DNA of 64,000 nucleotides, taken from positions 3,472,001 to 3,536,000 of the forward strand of contig CP071496.1 of assembly GCA_017354895.1 (NCBI GenBank), in the 5' to 3' direction. Of the stretch, positions 32,765 through 45,046 are shown one piece after another (position 1 is the first letter of the stretch; every line of letters starts with the position of its first letter). The translations under genes were made by a program, and so were the position numbers. The stretch comes from Podospora comata (taxonomy: Eukaryota; Ascomycota; Sordariomycetes; Sordariales; Podosporaceae). Below the pieces are notes generated by a model. It saw only the letters and a list, made by a program, of their open reading frames with translations. It did no database searches and was not told where the DNA came from.

Positions 32765-34217
32765 TTACATAATGACCTCGTTGGAAACGTCCTAGAGTTA
32801 CACAGGTTAGCTCAGTTCATGGAACCCACACATCACTACGACATCAGAAAGAATCTTACCCTCTTCAGATCCTTGAATGGCAGGCAGATGCAGTTCTGCA
32901 CTCTGACCTCATCACCGACACCGCACTCCTTTCCAAGAATGGTGATAGCCTGAACCTTGACACCGTTCTTGATAATGCTCGTGTTGTGGCTCGTCACGGG
33001 GGTTGGTGTGCCCTCCACACGAGCCCAAGCACCGACGCGGCTGCCCCAACCAATAATTGAGTACAGAATGCACGCGTCGTGCTTGACCTCGGCGTCTTCC
33101 AACACGATAGACTCCTTGATGCGGACGCCAGGTCCAATCGTCACGCGAGGTCCAATAGAGACATTGGGGCCCAGAACAGCCGTGGGGTGTACGTTGGCCG
33201 TGGGGTGGATGAATACGGGGGCCTTGATGTTGGCTGAAGGAGCGGCAAGCTCGCTGGAGCCGCTTTGCTGGGCCTTCTGGAGGTACAGGGCGTTGGCTGG
33301 GATGGCAGAGCCGGCCGTCTTGATCTGCCTCCAGAAGTCCTTGGTCTCATAGACGAAGAAGAGGTTGGTATCGGCCATTTCTCCGAGAATATCCTGCTCC
33401 AACCGAATGACTTCATTCTTCTGCGTGTCTTCCTCGTCAAACATGTACGAGCTGGCAAGATTCTCGGATGAACGGTACGAGCCCAGACGGGGTCTGTCGG
33501 CGCGGCGCTGGATGGCGGTGCGGATCGAAGGGAAGAGGACATCGGCGCGGAAGAGGTAGACTCCGCAGTTGATAAGATTGGAAATGTAACTTTCGGGCTT
33601 CTCGACGTAGTGCAGCACGCGGCGGGTGTGAGAATCGGAGACAATGCAACCAAAGTTCGAGGCGGCATCCTCGCTGACCCTGGTGCCCAGAATGACGGCC
33701 TCGGCGCGGCGCTCGTGTGTGAGCTGAAGCATCTCGTTTAGAGGGAAACTGCAACAGACGTCCGAGTTCAGAACAAAGATGTTCTCGGGGCGGCCCTTGA
33801 GGATGGCATCGCGGAAGTGGTACAAGCCGCCGGCGGTGCCCAGGGCTTGGTATTCGCGGAGGTACTTGATGGAAAGGTCGGGGAACTCGGACGACGAATC
33901 CTTGATGAAGTCGCGGAAGACATGCTCCTCGTAGTAGCCGATCAGGTAGACTTCGTGGATCGAAGGGACCTTGCTGATGGCGGTCAAGCAATGCCAGATG
34001 ATGGGGTGACCGGCAACATCGAAGAGAGGCTTGGGAACATCGAGAGAAAGCGGGCGGAAGCGAGTGCCACGAGAGGCACCACCAACCTTGAAAACGAGTA
34101 AGCAATCTGTCCAGTGTGTCCAGTGCCCCCCTACACTGGGCAACTCACGAGAATCACGGCTTTGGTGGCGCCAGTGTTGCCGTTGGCCTTTTGGTGGTGG
34201 GGGATTTGAAGCGACAT
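32765..34217 (-). CDS. Mannose-1-phosphate guanylyltransferase alpha-like (GMPPA-type)
   Basis: Exons complement(32765-32791, 32860-34086, 34149-34217) encode 440 residues; both introns have GTGAGT/GTAAGA donors and AAG/TAG acceptors. The N-terminal nucleotidyltransferase domain begins AVILVGGASRGTRFRPLSLD, followed by PKPLFDVAGHPIIWH and FVLNSDVCCSFPL. The C-terminal third is a left-handed beta-helix of hexapeptide repeats (PTANVHPTAVLGPNVSIGP). Length and the added C-terminal region fit the GMPPA group, the regulatory relative of the catalytic subunit GMPPB, supplying GDP-mannose for glycosylation and wall mannan. A 9-codon last exon encodes DVSNEVIM, an ending expected of this family, which supports the splice. 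Whether it is catalytic or regulatory cannot be settled here. Cytosolic. Confidence 0.92.
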
Positions 34218-35596
34218 CGCGTCTCTTGTTCAGAACACAAAGATCACCTCTGCAAAAAAACAAGGGGAAAAAGAAGCGATGAGGGCGTCTAGAAAGCTGT
34301 CAGGTCGTTGTCGTTGGACTGGAATGGTTGGGCTGAATGGCTTGGTGCTGCTTAATAGCGGGGTCAGAAGCTTGATGCAGCTCCAAATCCCCTGAATCCT
34401 GACTTCACTGCCAGGGGTCAGCTGGGCAGTCCTGGGGAAATGTGGCATGTGCGCCAAGGGGCCTCTGGCAGTTGCAGGTGGAGCCACGTGACAGCCCGCC
34501 CTTCACCGTTTCTGAGCTTGGATTTGCGCTCTTCTCCAGTGTGACCTGGTCATGCTCGCATGCAGTAACAGAGGAGACTGACAAGAGCAGCAACAGTAGG
34601 TTTTAGAGAGCCATCATGAGCGACGTGGGTGGTGTTGGACGTTCATCGTCAAGCTCATTGAAGTCATTGAGAGAAGCATTGACCAGCTGTTGATGCTCTC
34701 CTCTCAAATGAGAGATGGAGAAGCTGTGAAAACTGACAAGGAGAACCATTCTACAAATAAATGAGATGCTTGCCACAATTTACCATCTAATTCATCACCA
34801 AAGTCAATTTCAGGTTTACGAGAGACGTCAGGCCTTGGTACCATAATAGACTATGCTAGTCCAGGTGATATAGATGGAGACGTCCCGAGGCAAAGCGGAA
34901 TGGTCAGACTCCCCGTTCCTGCCAAGGCCCAATTAAGTTTCGCAGCAGAAACGCGTCCTTGCCCCTCGCGTCACGTCTTGTCGCGTCTCATCTCGCGTAA
35001 AGTGGCTAGATCCATTCTTTTTTCGCCGACATTTTCCAACCTGCAATTGCAGTGGTGTTGTGAAGTCGTTGTGTAGGCAACCACTAGCAAACACCCCTCC
35101 AACCCCACCTTTCGCAACTGCCCCTTTTACTGGCCAGGCCATCTCTCCAGCACCTCTCTTTCCTGCTAAGAAATATTAGCAACGTCGCGCATTGTTTACC
35201 TGTTTCCTTAACGCGTGTCATCTTGGGTTGGAGCAAACCGCGAGATTCTCATTCCACCGCAAAAAAGCTGTACCCTCGAGCCCCCCTCGTGAAGTCGAAG
35301 TCGATCTTTCATCTCAACTTTTTCGACTATTCCGACTTTTCGACTCTTCATTGGCAATCTCACGTCTTTTCGAAGGTGTTTTCTGTTTGGCACTGCTCTC
35401 TCTCGTCTCGTCTTCCACTTTCCTGAGCTCAGCCTTCCGTTTGGCTTCCTACTTCTACGACTTCTCCTCTCCACCTCCTCCAACAGCAGCCGCATGAGAA
35501 AAATACTGTCCTGTACATATCAAGCAGCGTTGGTAAGCTCGCCCATCATTTCGCCTCGTCCGTGTGTGACTTGAGTCTGACAGCGACACAGTAGTG
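34218..35596. promoter_or_regulatory. Divergent intergenic region, GMPPA-like / dynamin-like
   Basis: About 1.4 kb with both promoters. The 400 bases before 35597 are strongly pyrimidine-rich (TTTTCGACT-type repeats near 35,320-35,350), typical of a long fungal leader. No gene seen. Confidence 0.45.
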
Positions 35597-38478
35597 ATGC
35601 CTTCCAGAGTGAAGCCCGAGCCCGGTGTGGCCGTGGCGAACACCACTGCCACTCGCAGTTTTGCTGCTACCAACTCGGCACAGTTTGGCTCACCTACTCG
35701 GCAAGCGCGGTCTACGGCTCGTAAGTTCTCCGTTCATTTTATGTTCCTCCTTACAGTGTGCTTACTCCTCCTGTAGCTAGTGTGACTGATACCCGTTTCA
35801 TGGCGGAGGCGGAGGACCAGTACGAAGATGAGGATAACGAAATCATCTGGATGGAAACCCGTGCCAAGTCGATCACAAGCGCCGGCATGAAGCAAGAGCC
35901 TGGCCACGAGCCGATGGCCCTGATGTCACTGGCATCTCAAAGCATGGGCGGGTCATTTGTCGGGATGGGGCCCAATCTTGCCCTCAAGGACTTCGGGCAA
36001 GGGTTCCTCAAGGACATCAACGATGCCCTGGGTGAGCTGCAGTCTCGTGGCATTCAGCACGTTGCCAGTCTGCCGGAGTTGGTGCTCGTCGGTGACCAGT
36101 CGTCGGGCAAATCGAGTTTGATGTCCGGCATCGCTGGGCTCAGTCTGCCTCGCAGCAGCGGCACCTGCACAAGGTGCCCGATCCACATCAGAATCTCGCG
36201 AGCTGATGAGTGGTCTTGTCGCGTTTTTTTAAACGTGGAGTATGGGTTCAAGCTGCCCGATCATGCCATCACCGAGCAGGATGTCACAGCAACAAACCCG
36301 TTCCCTCCCTGGGTCAAACTCGACCCCAGTCGCACACGACGCCACGAGTTCAAGACAGTCCGGGACAGATTTGACAGCGAAGAGATTGAAACAGTACTGC
36401 GCTGCGCCCAGGTCGCAATCTTGAACCCATCCACGCCCTACCAGGCCTTCATCCCCAAGCCTCGGGGTGGAGAAGGGCCTGACTCCCAACAGCTGACTCA
36501 GCACGAGCTGATTTCGCGCAAGGAGGAAGCCTCCGAGGCCCAGTTTTCGCCAAATACCGTGGCGCTCGAGATCAAAGGGCCTGATCTAGCCGACCTCAAC
36601 TTCTATGATCTTCCGGGTGTATTCAACACTGCTCGGCGGACCGAGGATGCTTACTTGGAGCGTGTCGTCCAGAACCTGACCAAACTTTACATTAAGCGGG
36701 AGAAAGCCATTATTCTCTGGGCCGTGTCCATGAACTTGGACACGGAAAACTCGCTGGCGCTGCGCCTGATCCGGGAGAGTCGTGCTGAACACCGTTGCGT
36801 TGGGGTGATCACCAAGGCAGACCTGCTGCCGCGAGATGACCAAGCTACTGAGCGCTGGCTGGGAATTCTCAAGGGCCGTGGACATCGCATCGGCTTGGGT
36901 TATTTCATCACCTCTCGACAAGGTCAAGATTTGGAAGAACAGACGAAGCGGGAAGAGGCCTTCTTCAATCGAACAGCAGAAGGACACTGGCCCGATGTTT
37001 TTGATCGCTACCAGGAGAGGTGCGGAATAGAAAAGCTGAAGGCTTTCTTGTCTTTGAAGCTCGGCGAAGAGTTTTCCAAAGTTCTTCCGGAAGTGAAGCG
37101 CAAAGTTCTTGAGCGACTCAACTTCATCGCTGAGCAGCTCCAACTGTACCCGGGGCCACCAGCGAACCCGGATCTGGAAATTTACAAGGCATTGACCATG
37201 TTCAGCAGCCTGTTGAAGAAGCGAGTGATTGACCAGGAATTTATGAGCACCTGGGACACAGCCTGTTCCGCTCGGTTTACAAGAGCCATTCTTGAGCTGA
37301 AGCCCAAGTATAACGTACGGTTGTTCGCCAAGTCATCCGCCGCGAGTGCTCCGGTACTCATCAATCTTGACTCCCCCACGAGGGAGGGCAGCCCCACGCC
37401 CACACCCAGTGGCAGAAAGCGTGCTGCCCCGGCCGAGACCCCCAGCCGCCGCCAGCGCATCAAGGCTGAAGATGCCGAGGGACGGTCTTATCCCACCACC
37501 CCTACGAACATGCGCACAACCATGACCCCGACCAAAGGCAGGCCGAGCAAGACACTCATGGAAATTCGGCGCATGATCCAGCGCAATGCCATACCCGGCC
37601 AGCCGGGCCTCGTTTCTTCCAATGTCTATGAACCGCTTTTTACAGAAGCGGCAAAGGCCTGGAAGGGTCCGCTCCAGACGTTCCTCAACCAGACCTTCAA
37701 CTTCTTGAGCAAGGAAATCCAGGAGATCCTTGACTCGACTTTTGCGGCGTTGAAGAACCGGGCAATTTACAAGTTGTCGACCGAGCACATGCAGGCTTTT
37801 GTCGAGATGCACAAGAAGGAGTTGCAGGCCCAGCTCGCGCTGATTCACGAACTCGAGGGCACGCGTCTGTTCACCAGAAATGACGATGCCTTGCACCGGT
37901 ACAAGGCTGAAGAGTTAAGGACCTTGACTAGGCACCGCAACCACTACCGCATTGCCGCGCACAAGGGTGACGAGCCAGCTAGCTCACTCCCTAAGATCGA
38001 GGAGCTCAGCGAGGAAGAACTCGCCCAGGAGACAGCCAAGATGGAGAAGGACCTCCGCCAGATGGGCCCCGAGCCCTTTCAGCAGGAGCTGGATGTGGCC
38101 GCTTACACCAGAGGCTATTACGTCCTTGCCGCTCATCGGTTCACAGACATCGTGTGCATGCATGCCATGTCTGGGCTGTTTCCCCGTGTGGCCTCGGTCA
38201 TTGAGACCTACCTTCAGGATAAGCTTGGCCTTACTGGCAACCGCACCACTCCTGAGATGCTGGATCAGCTCATGGAGGAAGAGGGTCGCATTGGCCAGAT
38301 TCGCCGAGATCTCTGCGCGGAGAAGGAGACTCTCGACGGTGCCATGGCCATCATTGTCAACCTCGAGAACCGCGGCACGACTCCCTCGCAAGCCGAGAGC
38401 AACGTTACGATTCCCAATGACCTTACGTCTGGCCGGGCCGCAGGCTCGCCATCCGGGACAGTGTATGGAGATGCGTAA
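35597..38478 (+). CDS. Large dynamin-like GTPase with nuclear-type motifs
   Basis: Exons 35597-35720 and 35777-38478 give 941 residues (intron GTAAGT...TGTAG, phase 1). The dynamin GTPase core is intact: P-loop GDQSSGKSS at 147-155, RSSGTCTRCPI switch, DLPG at 319-322, TKAD at 387-390. A middle/stalk region follows, and a GED-like helical C-terminal part contains MSGLFPRVASVIETYLQDKL. It lacks the pleckstrin domain and proline-rich tail of endocytic dynamins and is not the mitochondrial Dnm1 layout. An insert at about 570-640 is Pro/Thr/Ser-rich with GRKRAAPAETPSRRQR (587-602), a bipartite-like nuclear signal. Three PsiKxE sites (VKPE 5-8, MKQE 79-82, IKAE 603-606) fit the sumoylation consensus. 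Similar Mx-like or unclassified dynamins are frequent in filamentous fungi; the cellular role is unknown. Confidence 0.9.
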
Positions 38479-38808
38479 AGACACAATCACGCGGATTGAG
38501 GATCTGGATATATTTTATTGTCTGTGGGCGTTTTACCTATTTGTCTGCTCTGTTTTTTCCTTTCGGACCGAAGAATCACGATACCCATTTTAGTTAGTCA
38601 TGTAGGATCACCAATTGTTCAGAATACTGTCACGCACCTACTATACCTCTCCCCCTTTGCCCAATGTGTCCAACAACTATTTCACTCTTTGTATCGACTA
38701 ATCAACAGAGACTACAAGGTACAACCAGGGCCTTGAAAGATGACGCACACACCTTCGACTACTAGCTTTGGGAGTGTAGGTAATGACTGTCCAGGAAAGC
38801 TCATCCTC
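38479..38808. other. Convergent 3' region
   Basis: A 330-base spacer between the 3' ends of the dynamin-like and MAPEG genes; no gene seen. Confidence 0.5.
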
Positions 38809-39370
38809 TTAGAACCCCCAATAATCCTTCACCAAGAAGCCCGCATACCCGGCCAGGAATCCCATCACGCCCAGCGTTCCAAAGTAGCCCACCGGCCGAC
38901 CAACACCCGTGCTCTCGGGTCTTCTCAAGCCCATCTCAACATGCAGCACCCGCGCGACAAACAGAGCCCCCAGAGCACTGGTCAGCACATTCTTCTTGGC
39001 GCCGTTGAGCTCGGCCACTCCGGCGAGCAGCAAGGCGAGGGGCACGTATTCAGCAAAGTTGCCCTGGGCGCGGGAGGCGACCTGGAGCTCGTGCTGCTTC
39101 GCGGCCGCGTTGGGCTCGGTCGAGGGGGGCGCGGAGCCGAGGAGGCAGTTGGAGGCGATGCGGGACATGGAGACGCGGGTGGAGAGGAGGGAGAAGTAGG
39201 CTGTGAAGGGGAGGAGGAAGGAGCCGGTTACCGCTGGAGGGAGGGGAATAACAGCAGGTTAGCCGTGGAACAAGAGGTGGTTTGCTTGGTGGAAGGGGGT
39301 AGAGGAGCTTACGCAAAAGGGGGCCGACAACATCGATGTGGTTTAGACCCACGCGGGAGGTGTAAGACAT
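38809..39370 (-). CDS. MAPEG-family membrane protein (microsomal GST-like)
   Basis: Exons complement(38809-39233, 39313-39370) encode 160 residues; the intron is GTAAGC...TCCAG in phase 1. The layout is that of MAPEG proteins: helix 1 (PVTGSFLLPFTAYFSLLSTRV), then RIASNCLLG, the conserved AAKQHELQVASRAQGNFAEYVPLA motif region with NFAEYVP (Asn, Glu and Pro shared by microsomal glutathione transferases), a helix ALLLAGVAELNGA, and two further helices ending at KDYWGF. Members act in ER or outer mitochondrial membranes as trimers on glutathione conjugates or eicosanoids; fungal and bacterial members often have unknown substrates. A short linker SAPPSTEPN between helices 1 and 2 is typical. The start at 39370 (MSYTSRVGLN) is the only ATG that leads into the spliced frame. 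Confidence 0.88.
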
Positions 39371-41861
39371 TATGACGATTTATTTCTCAAGAAGAATTAG
39401 GGAAAAGGCGGTCTGGCTCTTTGCAAAGGGGGGAGTTTTGGTATCACGCAGCTTGTCCACAGCTGCTTCAAATTCTTTGGCTGGTCGAGATGGGGAACAA
39501 AAGACAAGAAGAGTAAGAAGGGGGGGTGAGGTGAGGTTAAAAGATGGGGGGAACGGTTTTGCCCCTTCCTCTTGCTGCACCGGACATGGCCCGGCAGATC
39601 ACCATGACCAGAGGTTACATCATAGAGGACCCTAGTTTTGGTGTGCCCGGTGAGGTGCTTTGGTTTCGAAACGATCAGGCTTTTGCGCTAGGTGATTATT
39701 TTGGGCAGAAGCACGGGAGGATGCTATGAGAGTTTAAAAGTTGCCGGGCCGATGGTATAATCCGAGTTGAATGTTTATCAACATCGCTTGGTTGTGCTAG
39801 AAGGCACCTCTAAATCTTACGTTGGCAAGAGGCAAAGAGGCAAAGATATCGTCCCCAAATAGAACTCCAAGAAACCCAATGAGGAGTATTCTTGTAAAAC
39901 ATTCTGGACACTGCGCATACTTATGGGTAGTGCAGTGCACCTTTGTCAGTGTAATAAGGATTCGAATGATGAATGGAATAACAACAGGCATCATATGTTA
40001 CCTATCCTTCGACCGAGATATAGATATGTAAAAGGTACCATAAGGAATGCTAGTTTGAAGAGCTCAGAATATGATTACCTTACACAGACAGATACTACCT
40101 CCAGCAAGTATCAACAACCTTCGCACCTTTGACCATGGAGAGTGAGGTGAATGTAGAATTCTGAGAAACTGATTTGTTTGAAACTACCTATTATCTAATT
40201 ATCCAGATATCCAACAGGCTTGGATATCTTGAAAATTTGGGAAATCTGTTTTCATATTCACTCGATATCCCTTATTGATCTACCGGCCTGTAGTTGGCCG
40301 TAACCTGCAACTACTAACAACACCATGGGCTGCAGTAGGTGTTTTGTGGCTCGGAGATCGGGTCAACGTGCGGCGCTGTCGTGAACAAAGATCTGCACCT
40401 GCAAGACGAGACCTCCAGTAAAAAATTAAAGTGCTTGCCTTCCAGCCTTCAGATGAGTTCAGGTGAGAAATCCCCAGTTTGTAGATGTGGTTTGACCTTG
40501 CTGCCCAGCATCAGTGTCGTCATCGTACCTCCTGGATGGAGCTGCCTTGTGACGGCACCACAGGTTATGTATGTTCTGGAACTGTGGTGATCAAGCACTG
40601 GCAGAAGAGATGGTGATCGATGGCTAGGGAACAATGCGACAACTTGAGCTGGGGCTGCACTAGTAATTATATCTGATAAATATTTGCCCCTTTTTACAGA
40701 TCGGTTGGGCTGGCTTTGAGTTTGAGGTGTGCTGGCACCTGAGGAGTGAGCTGAGTTGTCAAACGGCCTCCCAGAAAATTCGGAATTCCAAGACACCAAG
40801 AAAACCAAGGAACAAAAGTGAGACTGCGATTCTAGCCCGATCGGGTCTCCCGGCGTCCCCTTTGCCCCGCACGGCCGTGGCTGGATCTGAGTGCCCAAGC
40901 CACATCTCGAATTCTTCGCAGCGGCAGATACCACCAAAACAAGAGTAGAAACGAGAAGTTCCGGTTAGAATGAGTCTTTCATAAATTGCCTAGTCGTTTG
41001 ATTCGAGAAACCACGGTAGAAATAGACAGAAGTGCGGTGCCTCGGCCTTATGTTGGTCAGCAGTTTCCCTTGCCAAGATGTGGCTGGTGTCCCCCAACGG
41101 GGTATCACACTAGGCGGAACTGGGCGTGGAGAGACAAGACAGTGGCACAGGGACAGGCCACAGGCCACAGCACAGGCACGCACGCTGCCGCAAAGCGAAT
41201 GGGATGGGTCTTGCCTCTCCGCTGACTCCCGTCCCTGATCACGACGACCACGACTTTGCCTCACTATTCCACCGAGCGAGGGCAAGAACAAACCCCGACC
41301 GATATACAATCCCTCTCTTTTTTCCGCTCCGTGTAGCAGGACTCCCCCCCCTTTGTTTGCGAGAGACAGAGCATCGACGCTGATTTTTGCCTTTTGCTTG
41401 GGATTACGCCTTTGAGCAGCACCAACCAGCCTTGACCGCACCTCCATCCAATAGGTATAGCCCGCAGCGTCGCCGACCGCCATCCGATTTTCTCAATCTC
41501 CCGCCGACCGCCCCAACATCCCCGCCCCGCGACTCCAGCAAACAAACCTGGAACGGCAGCAACCCGAGTCTCGAGAGCCACATCATGATAGCCTACTTGT
41601 AGTGCTGTCACAAATTAGGTTTCTGGTGGGGTGGGACGCGTTGGAAACACCAACGGTCGTGGCTGGTACGCGTTGGAAACCGCCAGATTTCATCCCATTC
41701 ACTCTCTCCAAATTTCCCTCTCACTTTACGAAGCCTGCCCCAAAGCTGCTCGGACGTGAAATACTCACACGCTCTTCCTTGAGCATATTGCATATCGCAT
41801 ATCTTATCTTGTCCCTCCCTCTCCTTCCCATCGCCCACGCCATCCCGCACACACAGCGACC
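39371..41861. promoter_or_regulatory. Long divergent intergenic region with A/T-rich core
   Basis: About 2.5 kb between the MAPEG and F-box/WD40 starts. The segment from about 39,730 to 40,330 is visibly A/T-rich with TA-rich words. The last 500 bases are C/T-rich leader. A five-codon open frame (41585-41602, ATG to TAG) may be an upstream ORF if transcription begins before it. No longer gene is supported. Confidence 0.4.
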
Positions 41862-44800
41862 ATGAGCTCTCCAGCCGCCTCCAACGGCATGGATGTTCGA
41901 CGACCTCGATCTAGCCATAAGGTGTCTATGACCTGGGAGGAGGATGAGGTCACTTCTCGCCGGAGGATGCAGTTTGCCGAGGAGTGCATCGAGACCAAGA
42001 CTGTAACCACCACGACCACGACCAAGAGGTCCTATCCGTCCCTGTTTGTTCGTGAGCCACGGAGCTTGCAGTCGCTCGACTCAAAAGAATACCCCCTCGC
42101 CGCCAGACAAACCCCGCCTGAACTCCGAAAGTTGACGTTTGATGTTGACGACCACGATATCGAGGGCTGGGCTGAGGAGGACAGCATAAATACCCAGGTA
42201 CGTGGTATTACCCCCTTGGCCACTCGGTTTCGCGATGCTAACAAGTTGGTGTGCAGGTGCGACGTTCACAAAGTATTGACTATGCCAACATCGTCAAATC
42301 TGAACCTGGCGTGGAGAGTCTCTTGGACATCTCCACTGTTCGCTCTCAGGATGTGACCGAGTCCAGCCCGCGCAGATCACGGAGATCGGCCGCCCACACA
42401 GCTTCACCCAACAACACACCAGCCGCCGGAAGAAGCTCACAGAGGGCTCACAAGCACACCGGCCTCCCTAACGCGGCATCAGATAAGCTTCGGCGCGCCG
42501 TAGCACATGGATCTCGTGCGAACAGGGGTCTTCGACACCCTTCCGCCTTTTTAGCCACCCCGGATACCAGCGAGCTTGCTGCCCTTGGCATGGACCGACC
42601 CTCGCGCCTGAGAGCCTTGAATACTGACAATATCGAGTCCGGCACCAGCCAGTCAACTTCCATCTTCGATACCGGCAGTCCGGCTGGCAGTGAATCGCAA
42701 ACCATTTTCAGCAATGTGGCCACCCCGCCCATCACCGATGCCGATCTCGAACCCTACGAGGATGCCATCAACCCCTTTCAGTCAAGAGGAAATATCAACA
42801 ACGTTGCGGTCCAAGATGCCAGTCTCCCAAGTCCACGTCTGTCCCCCACGTTGGCCGCCGCCCAGCCTCAAACAGACGTTCCCGATGAAGACGCAGCCCC
42901 TGATGCCGATGCCTCCTTTTCTTCCGAGGTAACTCGCACTGATCGGAGACGGTGGATCGACGATACCCAGATCACGGAAGGTGACTCGATGACCATGTCA
43001 CCCATGCAGTTCAGCTCTGGTGGACAATCACAGGTCATGGGCTCGCAGGCTTCTCAGTTTGTCGACCCACGCACCCTAATTGAAGGCTTTGAGGTGCTCC
43101 CCAACGAGTTCAAGACGTGGATTATGTATCAGTTTTTGCGAAGATGCAGCCGGAAGACGCTACGTGTGGTAGCTGATGTGGTGAACCCGGCCCTTAAGTG
43201 CGACTTTCTCCGACAACTACCCCTCGAGCTCAGCCTTCACATCCTCTCCTATCTCGATCACCGGGACCTTTGCCGTGTGGCCCAGGTATCCAAGCACTGG
43301 CGCCATATTGCCGACAGCAACGAGACAGGGTGGAAGGAGCTTTTTGACCATGATGGATTCACCCTATCACCAGGAGAGTTGGACCGCGCCATTAAGCAAG
43401 GCTGGGGTTGGCAGGATCCTGTCGGGTATGATGGTTGTGAGCTTGATTTGAGCCATCAAAACAGACTGACATTGAGTGAAAACGAACTCGTCCGGTCGGT
43501 GGTCAAAACAGAAAAGCAGGAGACGCCTGTTCAAAAGTCAACCAGGACGTCCAAGCGGAAGCGTGGGCTGAATCATATCGGCGCTGATAGAGCCAAGCGG
43601 CGTGCTGGGGCCCAAGAGTTTAGGGATGATAGGACTTCCCCGGTTCCCAAGACGCACAAATCCGAGGGGCCCATCTCAGCTGCCAACGCCGCCGCTATTG
43701 CCGTCCCGGATCCTCAGATCGGTCTTCCCAGCTTGCGGCACCTCCATTTGTTCAAGTCGCTTTACCGGAGGCACTACATGATCAAGAACAGCTGGATGAA
43801 CGGCAAGGTCAGGCCCGAGCATGTCGCCTTTGCTGCCCACCCACGCCACGTCATCACTTGCCTCCAATTTGACGAAGACAAGATCATCACTGGGAGCGAC
43901 GATACCTTGATTCACGTCTATGACACCAAGACGGGCGAGCTCCGCACCAAGCTCGAAGGTCACGAAGGTGGTGTCTGGGCGCTGCAGTACGAGGGCAACA
44001 CACTGGTGTCGGGCAGCACGGACCGATCGGTTCGTGTTTGGGACATCAAGAAGGGCATCTGCACTCAGACCTTCTACGGCCACACCAGTACTGTGCGCTG
44101 TTTGCAAATTTTGATGCCTGCAGAGACGGGAGCGATGGAGAATGGAAAGCCGGTCATGATGCCCCAGAAGCCCTTGATAATCACAGGTTCCCGAGACAGC
44201 CAGCTGCGGATTTGGCGGTTGCCCGAGGCGGGCTCTCGCCGGTACATTCAGACGGGCCCTCCGGCTAGTGACGATCAGTGCCCGTATTTTATTCGCATCC
44301 TCGGCGGGCACACTCATTCGGTCCGCGCCATCTCAGCTCATGCTGACACCTTGGTCTCTGGGAGTTACGACAGCACTGTCAGGGTCTGGAAAATCAGCAC
44401 GGGAGAGCAACTGCATGTCCTGCAGGGCCACAGTCAAAAAGTATACTCGGTAGTTCTCGATCACAAGCGCAACCGCTGCATTTCGGGCTCGATGGACTCC
44501 ATGGTCAAGATCTGGGACCTTGCCACGGGGGCGTGCCTGCACACCTTGGAGGGCCACAGTTTGCTGGTGGGACTTCTCGACCTGCGGGACGACTGGTTGG
44601 TCTCGGCCGCAGCAGACAGCACTCTGAGAATCTGGGACCCCGAATCTGGCCGATGCAAGCGGACGCTCGTGGCACATACTGGAGCTATCACCTGCTTTCA
44701 ACACGACGGCGCCAAGGTCATTTCGGGCAGTGAGAAGAACGTCAAGATGTGGTCTATTGATAATGGTGATCTGGTTCAAGATCTCTTGACAGATCTGAGT

Positions 44801-45046
44801 GGAGTGTGGCAGGTCAAGTTTGATGACCGGAGATGCGTGGCTGCCGTCCAGCGAGGAAATCTGACATATATCGAGGTGAGATTTCTCTTGTCCCCTGTCT
44901 ATCATCGGTGCAAGACAGCTGCTAACCAGACACAGATTCTCGACTTTGGTGCTGTCCGCGATGGCAGGCCGCCAGAGGAGCTCGGCAGACGTAAGCTCCT
45001 GAACGAAGGAGAGGTTCAACGCCTGCTTGCCGAAGAAGCTGCGTAG
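41862..45046 (+). CDS. cdc4: F-box/WD40 protein, Cdc4/FWD-1-like SCF substrate receptor
   Basis: Exons 41862-42197, 42257-44875 and 44936-45046 give 1,021 residues; introns GTACGT...GCAG and GTGAGA...ACAG, both phase 0. The N-terminal 400 residues are Ser/Pro-rich and likely disordered. An F-box sits near 428-475 (FLRQLPLELSLHILSYLDHR then VSKHWRHIAD). A basic stretch TSKRKRG with RAKRR follows near 550, a probable nuclear signal. From about 640 to 975 there are seven or eight WD40 repeats (LVSGSTDRSVRVWDI, LVSGSYDSTVRVWKI and others), with LEGHEGGVWALQY as in Cdc4/Fbw7. It should bind phosphodegrons and recruit Skp1-Cul1 for ubiquitination. The best-known filamentous counterpart is Neurospora FWD-1, which degrades the clock protein FRQ; whether this is its ortholog or the Cdc4 one needs a tree. 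Confidence 0.93.

Noticed and set aside
43676-44317. 213-residue minus-strand open frame
   Set aside because: Antisense to the WD40 repeats of the F-box/WD40 gene.
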